A stretch of DNA of 64,000 nucleotides from Fragilaria crotonensis (Eukaryota; Bacillariophyta; Fragilariophyceae; Fragilariales; Fragilariaceae): contig JAKSYS010000182.1 in NCBI GenBank assembly GCA_022925895.1, positions 1-64,000 on the forward strand. The letters are read 5' to 3'. Position numbers and translations under genes: made by a program. The number at the start of each line of letters is the position of its first letter. The stretch's first letter is position 1. The notes below the pieces were generated by a model. It was given only the letters and a program-made list of their open reading frames with translations, had not been told where the DNA came from and made no database searches. Positions 1 to 10,671 of the stretch are shown piece after piece.

Positions 1-1410
1 CAGCATGACTGCACCTTAGATACTATTATCATTCGAACGCTGCAATCTACAACCATTTTTTGGTTCCTTGCAACATGTGGGGTGGTGGTGAGACTCGTTA
101 TACTGTGCACTCCAACCTGGCCTTTCGTTGAGATGACGCGACTGCTGCAGAGCACCAACTGTGTAACTCCAGGAAGAACGTGACGGAGAAAACAACCATT
201 TTGATAATGTGTCGTTCAAGCATTGCCACAAGCACTGGAGCGAATGAAAGGTGGAACTCAGCTACATGAAAGGCGGGGAAAATGGTTGGGTCTCATTGAT
301 GGCAGCCACCTTGGCGGATAGCTAGTTCAGGACGAGCAATGTCGCTACGTTGTACTTGCGAAAGAAAAAAAACGAAGAACTGTTGGGAGTCACCACGAGC
401 CGGTGTAGAGAGGTGAAGAACCCAATCATCGCCACGGTTCAAACAGATCACAATTGCATGGTTCCCCGTTTTGCGCAGTTGTATTGAAGACCCGCTCGTT
501 GGTGATTACTCATTCGCCTTCAGCCTTGTATTGATGAAACGACGTCTTATTCCCCGACATGGAATCCATCATTTCACTAATAAGTGACGAGATGGTGACC
601 AGGATCCAACAGTCCTCCAGGCCCCATGGCCATTATTCTATCAGCCTACGGCGAACGAGGGAGACGTACTTCCGCTCTTGCCCGGATAATCTGCATTAGC
701 GTCGTCCTCGTCGTGTTTCATGAAAGCCTCGTCATCAAAATTGTTAAAGCCAGCCACACATTTCGGTCATTTGTGCCGTTGCTATCGTCGCCACCGGTTG
801 TTGTTGTGATAATTGTGAGATGGGAGCGACTTTAGGAGGATACCGATACGGATACTTGCATTACTACAAGGGAGTGTGTCACTGGCAAATGTTGCCGCTG
901 GCCAAGAAGAAATGTGATCAGCAGCCACTGTGACCAATCCATTTGTATTCGTATCATGCTGTAAAACCTTAGTGAGAGTCGTCGTGAGTACTCCGGAGTA
1001 CAACGATATAGCTGTCACTGGAACCTGGAAGTTGAAATGGTCACCGAAAGATGGGCAATTCCCAAGGACGAGGTGCAGCCGAGCTAACTCTGCCTCCATT
1101 CGGACCTGAGTGTATGAGCCTACTCGAGTTAATGTTTTCAAGAAATGAGCTTACTCCCGTAGAAAAGTAAAAACTGTATGATGGTGAAGCATGCATAATG
1201 GCTTGGATAAACGTGTAATTTCCTCTTTGTTGGAATGTATACATATTGACGATTACCATGTGGGACGTGCGTAGTAAGCACTGTTCCAAGCTAAAGTGCA
1301 CAAATACACTCAAGGGCTCAACAGGTTGCAGTGCTGGGACTCTGATGTATACAAGGTACAAGAATCTGGTGGTACTTGGATCCTTCACATTTGACATGCA
1401 CATCAGGTGT
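1..1410. other. No supported gene
   Basis: I see no recognisable protein family, RNA gene or terminal repeat in this stretch. Open frames are short, lie on both strands and overlap one another without a family motif. It lies 3' of the minus-strand receptor-kinase pseudogene and could hold its downstream flank. Confidence 0.5.
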
Positions 1411-4400
1411 TCACACTTCATAATGACCCTCATAACACCTCTTCACCCAAATGGGTGTTCCATTGTGACGACAGACAGGAACCATATGGGCTTTCCAATT
1501 TGTATTCGCTCTGGCTTTTTCTGCGATGAATTTGAATGAATCTCCTGCTACTGTCTGAACTTGGCGGTACGTTTCGATTGACATGGTGCCATTCTCAAGG
1601 AGACCCTCACAGTGTGCCACGACTGCAATCGATGCGTTTTCAACAACAGAATCAAGAAATGTCTTCATCATTTCGTATTGCTCATGCAATCGGAGGTTTG
1701 GGATTGGGAAGGGAAGACCTTGCGAGGTGGCAAATACTTTGATTACCTTGAGGCACAATTTCAGCCACGGCGCAATCTTCACAATCCATCTTCGAGGCGC
1801 CTCGATGTCAAAAGGTTCGTGCCCTGGCTCACCCGAGTGTGCACAGATGAAGACGACGCTGAATTTTTGCAACACCTTGTCCCTGATCCACTTCAATGGG
1901 GTGTTCCAGTCTTCCTTCTCTACCGAGATGGGAGTCAACCAGACGAGAGTCGGGCACTCCTTGAACTGATTTGCTGACAGAAGCGCCAATGCCGCCAAGG
2001 ACCGGTTATATCCCTTGGCCAACGTCTGTAGCATCTGCTGCTGCTTCTGTAGCAACTCGTTTGTGTGTTCAACACCAACATGATCGACATATAAATCAGA
2101 TCTCACCAGATACAGTAGGCGGAGACATTCATCCAACTTCGTTTGGTCGTCTCGCTTTTTACTGTACTGATCGTACCTCTCGTGAGGAATGCGTTGACAA
2201 AGATCCTTGTCTTGAATTTTGCTGGAGCACTCCTTGATCAGGCACAAAAGTTGGCATCCGTTGTCATCGCCGAGCTTGTTCACGATACAAGCTGTGCACA
2301 GCGCATGGCCTTCGCTGCACTTGATATCTGTACGATATTCGTTACAAATAAGACAGCGCGGACCGCTCTTTATAGCGCGCCCCGCTTCGGGATGCTGAAT
2401 GACTGCATTATTATTCAAAAGGATTGCATCGCTCAGCGTATCGAGGAGGTCCTTCGTGCTCAACCGTTCTTCAGGAAAAGGATCCATACACAACACTGAA
2501 TAGCAGCCTTTCATGCTATTTCAAGAGCGTCTGGATTCCACATAACGGTGGGATCTGCGTCACCCATGAGCTTTTTCCATCCATCGACAATCCGATGATA
2601 TCTACGCTCTTCTTGGACGTACTTCTCAAACACATCAAAAAATTGAGAGTCATTCGAATAAGTTAAGCGTCCAAGAATCAGCTCCACCAAGACGACGCCA
2701 ATGGAATATACATCATAGGCTGCGATATAGGGACATGGAAGCCCTCTCAACTTCTTTCCGAAATACTCTGGACAAATGTACCCAGGAGTTCCATGTGCAC
2801 ATCCGCCAGTTATGCTCTGCAAAGTGACTGGGAACGACTCCGGAGTAACGCTGGAGTTGTCGTCTTGTACAAATATGGCGAGTCCACAATCAATCAGTCG
2901 GGGGGTGAAGTCGTCCGCCAGCCAAACATTGGCACTCTTGATATCGCGATGAAACACGTTCCAACCCTTGCCTGCCACCTTGCACCCACCCGTGTGTAAG
3001 AAGTGAACCGCTCTCACCAATTGGAACATGACGGACAATCGAACGTCTGACGACAAGCGGGCTCTGTTACCATCATCAGTAAAGAAGTCCGCGAGGGAGC
3101 CGTTCGCAGCGTATTCATACACCACGCACTGCTGTGTACTGTTAGCATTTTAACTGTAGGCATACAAGACAATAATGTTGGGATGCCGGAATCGCTTTAG
3201 AGTCTGGTAATGTTGTACAAAGTGTGCTGTTAGAAATACTTGTTTTTGAAAGGGATGATTACTCCCTGTGCGTAAAGATAACACTCGATGTAGAACTTAC
3301 CGACAGTTCTCTCCGAAAGCTTCTGCGCATTTCCTCAATGGTATCCTGATCACATAGCGTTGGACTAATCATTTTCACTGCGAACTTCTTTGTCAGACGA
3401 CTATCTTCTGCCAAGTACACGTCGCCAAATGCCCCAACTGCAAAGAGAACAACCAGCATAGTGGCAATGACTGCAATGACCCAAATCTCGACAGCTTTTG
3501 CTGGGACAGGATATTGGTCCGAGGGAATTTCCTTGAGATTGCAACCCGTCACGGCGAAGCAAGTTTTGGTACGGTTTGGCGTTGCCCAAGTAGCCCCGGC
3601 AGGCCCAACGTCAACCCATTGTCTTGAGCCGTTAATGATCTGCATATTGAATATTGTGTAGAGAGGATCAAGTCGGTCGCCCTCTGGTGTGAAGCTAACG
3701 TTGCCACTCACACCTTGGAACGTCAGATTTCGGAGTTTCGAAGTGACCAGAGTTCCGTTCCGACGTGAAATGGCAGGGACCGATGAATGCGCTGTCAGCA
3801 GTGCAAGAATTGAGTCAATCAAGAACTCAGCAGTGTAGTCTGGCAGTTCGCCTGTCAAATCAAGTCCATTGATTAACTGCATCAATTGGAGCCGTTCCAA
3901 ATATTTCAGATACTTATCATCTCTGTTTCTGAAGGGGGTCAAGCCCAAGTATCCCGGAATGTCAGGCATGGCGAACACAGTGCCGTTGGTTGGCATGCGA
4001 CCGACCCAGCTTTGAGGTCCAACCCAGATTGTGTCAGGTTGAAAGCGTTGGTCACCGGCTATTTGTAGAATGGGGTAAGCCTCGCTGACATCGGCGACAA
4101 GCAATATCACTCATGAATTCTTGCTGGGATCATCGGTTGGAACCCCCTTCAAGGCCATCGTTACTGAATCTGCATCGACTTTCTTCTCCGCATTAAAAGT
4201 GATTGTGGACGAGTACGCTATCGTTCCTGTCCATGGCTCATTGTCATCGTGTCGGTGTTCTCCCTTCCAAAGCTCTTCAAATGCAGTCGTGTAATCCTTT
4301 GCATACACTGTGTCCGTGGCAAGAATCGTAACACGGTCCCAGCCAAATGATCGCAGCATAGCAATCATTGCCCCAACTTCTCCATTCGAGTCGTCGGCAC

Positions 4401-5019
4401 CAACAAGGCGCGAAAAGAGGGGAAAGTCGTCTTTGTCACCCAATTTTGGCGACGTGGAACTTGGGGAGATCTGAGTAACGTCATCCAAGTTTGTGATCCG
4501 TCCGACGGCGATAGATGCACCTGAGTACCGACACCCTACCACACCGTGAACGATTCCGCCCCACTCGTTTCGAATGTCCCAATAGGCCCTGGTGGCATTC
4601 GTCTCATCACAAGCTGGGTCAGCGATGCTGTAATTGATGATTGTACCATCATTGAAGATCTCGTCATGCCAGCCATCCGTGTGATCATTGATCAAGGCGA
4701 AGGTTAAATCGATGATTTGTCTTGCCCAATCGAAAGTGTTGGCGGTGTCGAAGAGCACGGCGACGTTCACGACGCTCTGGTTGGACGCAGTTTGCAGCTC
4801 TCGAGCATCGTAGCCTCCAAAAGTCACCTCGTTATCCAGAGCACTGATTCCAAGTGTGGCACCATTGCTCGTTTCGGCACTTGCAAAAAGGAATGTCACA
4901 CACCACCTCGACACCAAGATGTAACTCATCAATGTTGCAGGACGGCTTCCGCGACGGTATCCCATACTTCGACGACTGGCAATATTTGCTTTGGGAGTTA
5001 GTGTTGGTGTTAGGGACAT
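1411..5019 (-). pseudogene. Receptor pseudogene: ANF-type ectodomain, membrane span, kinase, RING-like tail
   Basis: Reading leftward, the order is a signal peptide (best start at the methionine at 4965, matching the paralogue at 23825), an ANF/periplasmic-binding type I ligand domain (QISPSSTSPKLGDK, WDRVTILATD) and one membrane helix (VIAVIATMLVVLFAV). A protein kinase follows: glycine loop GAFGDVYLAE, lysine in FAVKMI, a 97-bp intron (3204-3300, GTAAGT...CCAG), then RFRHPNII, HRDIKSANVW, DCG in place of DFG, and GTPGYICPEY. After the kinase C-lobe come a RING-like cluster (CLIC, C, GHALCTACI) and an unrecognised C-terminal domain (LVWLTP, FVFICAHSGEPG-like core, RRWIVKIAPWLKL). The gene is broken: TGA at 4111-4113 replaces the arginine codon of the paralogues, TAA lies at 3150-3152, and a frame change lies at 2511-2514. 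The ectodomain is closest to the PARP receptor at 23.8 kb. The glycine loop directly abuts the membrane helix, which suggests a deletion or fusion junction. Sequencing error is the alternative for single breaks, but three breaks favour a pseudogene. Confidence 0.82.
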
Positions 5020-5539
5020 AAGTTAATGTGAAATTTAGGATGCGATCACATGATGTCTACTAGTGTTGTAGTTACACAAATCAGAAGTACTTTATGTTCT
5101 GAGCTTGTCAGTTGCACTATAACAACCCTAGCATTGACTTTCGTTGCTGGAGCTTCTGTAAATGAGACTCAGGCATTTGATGATGGAGAAAATGCCCAGT
5201 TTTTGATGTTTTAAAAATCCAAAATCCATTGAGTATTGATCATTTTTGTCTATTTTTGTGTTCGCATTTTGGTATCATAATTGAATCTTCAAGAAGTCAA
5301 TGAGCAAAAAAGGTTAAAAGGATCTCAGGATGCCATCAATACAATCCATACACACTCAACAAAATACAACAGTACAATTCTGCGGAATATTAATGTCTGA
5401 CTGCAGAATATTCATTAATCAAAAAACCCTGTATCTGCAATTGTGGCAAATTACCCACTGAATTGCACACTAGTCAATGGGTATATATACCCACTCCAAT
5501 CAAAGGATGCCGTCAGTATCATCAATGCAAACTTGACAA
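5020..5539. other. Upstream flank of receptor pseudogene, no gene
   Basis: AT-rich non-coding sequence 5' of the receptor pseudogene. Nothing coding is supported. The promoter of the former gene would lie here, but no specific element can be named. Confidence 0.4.
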
Positions 5540-6000
5540 ACTCTGGCAGAACATTATTTCTGCATCTTTCATTCAGCCCTCAGATTTTGCATTACAAAGG
5601 GGTTCCCGCACCCTATATTTGGGGCTTGTGCACTAACTTGTCTTTCAACCAATAAGTAAGCTCACTACAAAAAAAACCTAGGGTGTCAAAAACATTTCTG
5701 ATACACCCTTAACAATCCTTGACAGAAGATTTGTTCTGCATCTCCAATGCAGCCCTCAGATTTTGCATTACAATGGGGACCCTGCACCCTGTATATTTGG
5801 GACTTGTGCACTGACTTGCCTTTCAACCAACAAGTAAGCTCACTACAAAAATCCTAGGGTGTCAAAAACATTTCTGATACACTTTCAACATTCTTTGACA
5901 GAAGGTTTGTTCTGCATCTCCAATGCAGCCCTCAGATTTTTCATTACAGCCAATGGGGACCCTGCACCCTGTATATTTGGGGCTTTTGCATTGACTGTCA
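5540..6000. repeat. Tandem repeat, about 176-bp unit, about 2.6 copies
   Basis: The landmark CAGCCCTCAGATTTT starts at 5574, 5750 and 5926, giving a 176-bp period twice. Each unit also carries a TGCACCCTGTATATTTGGG-like core, CAACAAGTAAGCTCACTAC and CTAGGGTGTCAAAAACATTT. The copies differ by scattered substitutions and small indels and the third is truncated. No coding capacity is supported. Confidence 0.85.
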
Positions 6001-6556
6001 TACTAGCTAGTCAGCATTGAATAAAGGGATACAAAAATCCATGGGTAGAACAGTGAGAAAACCTTTAAGAATTATGTTTTGTATCTCTAACTCAGACTTC
6101 AGATTATGAATGAAAGCAACGTGTAGTAAAAAGACTGTGTACTGGTTACTGGTGTACTGAAATCGCTGAACACCGGAGGTAGACTAAGGTGCTACGGTAG
6201 TACACCAAGTACAATGATTACGATTTGCCGACAACTGAGTAAATTGATTTGACTTTACAACAATAAGAAATTGTACAAACACCAGGACCATTTTGTAGTA
6301 GTAACTGAGAAGCCCTGATGGCATTAGATGTATTGCTACTACTAGCTACTAGTATGCAAAGTTTAGTACCTAGTACTACATAGATAGGATGGGGGATCGG
6401 GAAGAGCACTGCCAAGTTCTAGTATACCTGCTGCTACCATAATGATTTTACTGTACTTCCATCAAATACATTTAGCTGCTGTTTTTCTCTCTCTGTCTGC
6501 CAAAGCCAAGATATCTTCATCAGCAATCATGTCGACTCCACCAGTCAGATTCCGCG
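6001..6556. other. Non-coding, no gene seen
   Basis: Contains GTACTAGT-like short motifs and AT-rich sequence but no ORF with family features. It separates the tandem repeat from the hAT-like relic. Confidence 0.4.
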
Positions 6557-7632
6557 TCAGGCATTGTCATCGTTCTCCTCTTCAATCATCAGGTTCTGGC
6601 ATGCAAGATTGTCTTCAGCAGCAGCCAGCAAGAAATGGAGATCCAAGATGTTGCAGCCACCACTTGCAGAATTGAGAACTTCTTGTTGTGTCCATTTTAC
6701 GGAGAAGAAGAAGGTGCTTTGCATTAAAATGTATCGCAGTCCCTGTCTCAACCTTTGCAGCACCTAACCGGGCACACAAGCGACTGTGCACATGTTTTGG
6801 CGACTTGTGGTTTCTCTCTCCCCCACTTCTTGCTCCAGCTACATTGCGGTGTACTGCAGACAGCAGGTGTTTGATTGAACTGTAGTCAGAGTCGTCGGAC
6901 AACATCCGCAGCTCTGACGGTTTCATCATTGTATCCTTGAAGTTGCAAAACATCTCTTCATTTGAATTGTCATGCTTGGACCTTGTAATGTAAGTGGCAA
7001 ACTCACCGAACATTTTCTGATGACGGTCATCATTGCCATTTGCAAGACAAGCGAGAGCAATCTTGGCTTGTTGATTAATTGACGGCTTCCCCAGTTGAAG
7101 GAACTCTTCTCCGAATTCACCTGCAGTCCTTGTCCGCCTCTCAGTATACATTGGATGAGTTACAAAGGCAAGTGCATGTGCTTCTGTGTAGATGGTTGCA
7201 AGACAATGGTCTGTTAGTATTGTCATTCAAAACAATATCATCATTATTCAGGTTCAAGCCTTACTTGACAGCACCATCAAGCTTCTTCAGGTGATATTTT
7301 ATTGCAACAAAGCAAGCATAAACAGACAAGGCATAAGGTAGCATCCTTGCCTTCAAAATAGGTGGGACAGGAACTGATTGTTCGAAAAAGGACTTCGAAA
7401 GCGGCGACGCCCTTCCAATACGCCGGATCTGCGACAAGCTGCTTCAGCTTGTGCAGCTTGTCACACATGTCGATGTCAAGAGAGGGGAGTAAGGGGGTGC
7501 TGTTTGATGGACAGCACGTGCAAAAGCATGTTTAACTTCTGCATTTCGTCTGCCTTGAGAGAATCAAAGTGTTGCCAACCGCCAAAAAGAATGATGAAAT
7601 ATTATACAGGTGTTGTAAACAGCGTGTATTAA
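6557..7632 (-). pseudogene. hAT-like transposase relic
   Basis: Several minus-strand frames together resemble the C-terminal half of a hAT-superfamily transposase. The order is a segment ending in a YFEGKDATLCLV-like stretch (about 7280-7400), a central helical region (AHALAFVTHPMYTE, FGEEFLQLGK, FGEFATYITRSK, about 6900-7226), and a GGERNHKSPKHVHSRLCARLG-like segment near 6790. That last segment recalls the SxERxFS dimerisation block. The longest open piece is 203 residues (6615-7226). Frame changes and stops separate the pieces and no N-terminal zinc finger or terminal repeats were found. The family call rests on remembered motif spacing and is moderate; a domesticated fragment is unlikely because the frame is broken. 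Confidence 0.45.
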
Positions 7633-7724
7633 ACAGCAATTAAACAAACACATCCATAGTTATAGTTCACGGAGTGCGTACTACAGTGTGCTCTCGTGTT
7701 GTGTCGAACAGGGACTTTTACGCG

Positions 7725-7870
7725 CGGACAACGGGTAATGGGTAATGGGTGGGTATGGGTACGACCTAGTGGGCGTGGGTGGGTAATGGGTGGTCCGAGC
7801 TCGACCGTGCGAAGAGTGGGTGGGTCATGGGTGGTCCAAGCCTGCGTACCGGCTGCTTTGGGTACCCATG
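7725..7870. repeat. Degenerate GGGTGGGTAATGGGT-type G/T-rich repeat
   Basis: Imperfect repeats of GTGGGTGGGT, GGGTAATGGGT and GGGTGGTCC, with runs of three G that could fold as G-quadruplex on the + strand. It is short and imperfect and lies in intergenic sequence, so it reads as a minisatellite rather than a telomeric tract. Confidence 0.5.
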
Positions 7871-8610
7871 GGCACAGGCGTCATACCCAGTGCAGGACTC
7901 TGATGCATACTCCCTATGAATAAACTATGAAGTGCCGGAGAAAAGTATGCACTTTTTGTATACCCAAGCACAGTACTAGTAACCAGTAGCCAGTACTCGA
8001 GGAGCTCCCGCAATTCGCAGCACAGTAAAATGATCTCCAGTACTCAGAGCACTGCTACAGTACGCAGGTGCATTCAGAAACCAGTACATACAAGTACAAG
8101 TACAAGTCGGACTACAGGTACTGATAGATTCGGTTTCGATTAGAAATTAGAATGCAAGGAAATGACGTCAATCCGTACCAATCAGGACACTCGTAATACC
8201 CCGGAGTGTGTGTAACTTCTATAGGATTCGCAATACCAACTCCTGTTAAGAGGATGTTCCGGAACCTCCTGGCATGAAGGGGATGAACTGGAGGTGACTC
8301 CAAATTGGATGCCCGTACTATGCGATTTCTACCGTATCGTCACCGAGAGAACAATGTTAAACCGAGGACGGCGAGGTTGGTGTGCAATCGATAGTAGAGC
8401 AGAGAATTATAAAATTCACGACGTGGCCGTTATTCACGAGTGTCGGATACATATTTACGCCCCATCGTGGTTACGTCATAACTCATAACTACTAGCTAGG
8501 CGTATACGAGTACACTATACAGTCAATTGATGTGTGCGACTGAACCACGACTGAAACAGAGGTAGCATAACGAGCGTTAAGTATTATATTGAAACAGTAT
8601 TCCGTAGTAC
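7871..8610. other. Intergenic, no gene seen
   Basis: Enriched in AGTAC/GTACT words, as are other intergenic parts of the window. No supported ORF, RNA gene or terminal repeat before the MULE target duplication. Confidence 0.4.
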
Positions 8611-8619
8611 GGTAACTTC
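8611..8619 (+). repeat. MULE target site duplication, left copy
   Basis: ATATATCAT directly precedes the left terminal inverted repeat and recurs exactly after the right one at 14067-14075. A 9-bp duplication is the usual size for Mutator-like elements. Confidence 0.85.
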
Positions 8620-9077
8620 TATATATCATATAGGGGGGAAATTGCAATTTAGTCCATAAATAAGTTTAAAGATTATAAAGTACAATGACCCTCTATCTAG
8701 TTTTGTATGGTATTGCAATATAGTACATTATGATTTCTAAATTGCATTGTAGTACACATCTTTTGGCCATGTTTGCTATCTAGTACATTTGTCTATTATA
8801 TAATCCATTTCTCAAATGCAGCGCCTGCCACTCCAAGCTTTCACAGAAGATATCGTACCCCGTCCTGTAGACTAAACAAAAATCAACCATGTTCACCACG
8901 CTTCTTTGGAGCCGTTCTTCGTCATTTATCTTCCCATGATAGCATCGATGGGTGCAAACCATTTCATTCTGATCCTGTCCATCAACCTCAACATTGGTCA
9001 TAATTCACTTAGGTGCAATACTCTTGTCATATTGCATGATATCCATGGTGTGTCAAATTTCCTTGGAAAAACAATTT
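8620..9077 (+). repeat. MULE left terminal inverted repeat (458 bp)
   Basis: Reverse-complement match to 13620-14066, with near identity from the GGGGAAATTGCAATTT-like tip to the inner end TTGGAAAAACAATTT. ORFs seen in this arm recur on the opposite strand in the other arm and are only repeat sequence. Confidence 0.92.
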
Positions 9078-9366
9078 GTGCGCGCTATCAGTACTTGGCC
9101 GTATACACTTATGTAGAGGTATACTACGGCGCCTCCTCAATTTCCCTCCACTACTATACATCATCATCCAGCCAAAATCCATTTGACACTCACCACTTCA
9201 AACAACAAGAAAGAACATTCAGCTCTTTTCCTTTCTTTTGTCCTTTGTCCTACCACGGTCCACCATTGTCGTATTGTCTGATAGGGTACTACCATCCAGT
9301 AGCTACGTATCGACAAGAAAGCAGCAAAGAACTGTGACAGGTGTGGTGTGACAGGAGAAGCAATTA

Positions 9367-10478
9367 TTGTATCTTCGCACACGTGGCCGCCAAATGTCCA
9401 GTATGAATGTTGAACAACCTTATGGCGGTCATTTTTCTGGTGATCCTCGCGTCCTTGGCTATTTGTTGACTCCCACTGAAGATGACATCATTGCTTTGAA
9501 ACGTGATCAATGGCTCAGCACTCATCTTCTTGATGTAATCGTTCAACGTGCTGGAATACGGCCGGACATTGATGTGGATCCATTTGCACCACTTCTTGGA
9601 AGTTTGGGTGCAGAGACATACATATCCTCCATGAATCTCACGGCATCACTAAAGAGGGCTCAAGTCAAGAAGATAAAGGTGTGGAAGAGTAATCAGGAGT
9701 CCATCAAGCAACTTCGAGAAAAGCTAAAATTTGTGATGGAACAGCCGGCTTCAACTAATGGGAAATCATATCGTCTCATTGTTCCATTGGTGAATCCGCC
9801 TGGTGAAGTGGGCCACTTTGTGGGTTGTTTTGATTTTCTATGCATTGCTCGAGTTTCTTTACTCATGTTTCTTCTATGATTCCTTGGGCGAAATGCGAGG
9901 AGGTTGTTCGTGGCAGCACTGCAGCCAAACTGGTGCAGAAGGTCAATACCTTTGTTAATAACTTTGTTCTGCACCGACCTGAGCACCATCATCTACAGCA
10001 ATCAGACGGTGCTGTACTTCGAACTGTGTTTTACCAATCATGCCCGGAACAACAAAACGGATTTGACTGTGGGCTATTTGCTGTGGCTGTGTGTTTGCAT
10101 CTTGCGGAACAAAAGCCTGTTGACCCAAACTCCTTTGCACAATGCAATGTCACAGAAGCAAGGAGATTATTGTCGCATTGTCTTGGTGTCAATACGGTCA
10201 TCGATGTTGACAATGAAGAGCTGGAGACCACCAGCACATACTTCAGGGGGTGCTTTCCGCTTCTTTCTTCCTCAGGCAAGTTCGAGAATAGTGCTCAAGG
10301 TGTTCCGCCTCGCATGGCAACCACAAGAAAATCTACACCCTCGAAAACAAGAAACATCCAAGCAGCAGAAGGATCACAGAAAAAGAAGATTGCTGTGAAG
10401 AAGGTCAAACAGGAGTTGAAGGTCAAGACAAATTCTGACGCCGACATTGTTGTTGATAAAATGGCACAACCGAGGTGA
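9367..10478 (+). pseudogene. Ulp1-like cysteine protease gene of the MULE
   Basis: Two overlapping frames (9367-9879, 9840-10478) together give a Ulp1/SENP (C48) type peptidase. The catalytic histidine region is seen as GHFVGCFDF near 9810-9835. The cysteine region is QQNGFDCGLFAV near 10050-10080, the diagnostic Q...DCG block of C48 enzymes. The N-terminal part (DDIIALKRDQWLSTHLLDVI) matches the substrate-facing segment before the protease core. A lysine-rich tail follows (KKKIAVKKVKQELKVK). One frame change lies between the His and Cys blocks at about 9840-9880, where an unnoticed intron is less likely because no good donor is seen. Such proteases cleave SUMO or related modifiers; their role in MULEs is unknown. 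Confidence 0.68.
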
Positions 10479-10671
10479 AGCTGACCGAGGTTGTCCCGAA
10501 GAGCCCCATCAGGAAAGCCGTTGAAGAAGAAGACAATGAGTGTGAAGAAGACAATGAGTGTGACAATGCGTCCATAGATAGTCTCGCCTCCGAAGAGATG
10601 CAGGTTCTTTTGCAGCAAGCCGTCGAACGGCTTATTGTGAGGGGTTTCCGTTTCCGCAGGGTGCCGTCGCG

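Noticed and set aside
5540-6000. Tandem repeat as a CRISPR-like array
   Set aside because: The whole 176-bp unit repeats, with no short-repeat and unique-spacer structure, and the genome is eukaryotic.
7725-7870. GGGT-rich tract as a telomere remnant
   Set aside because: Units are irregular and do not match the TTAGGG repeat; it fits a local minisatellite better.
8773-9003. Open frames in the MULE arms that appear identical on opposite strands (also 13694-13924)
   Set aside because: They are the two copies of the terminal inverted repeat read from each side, with no family features.
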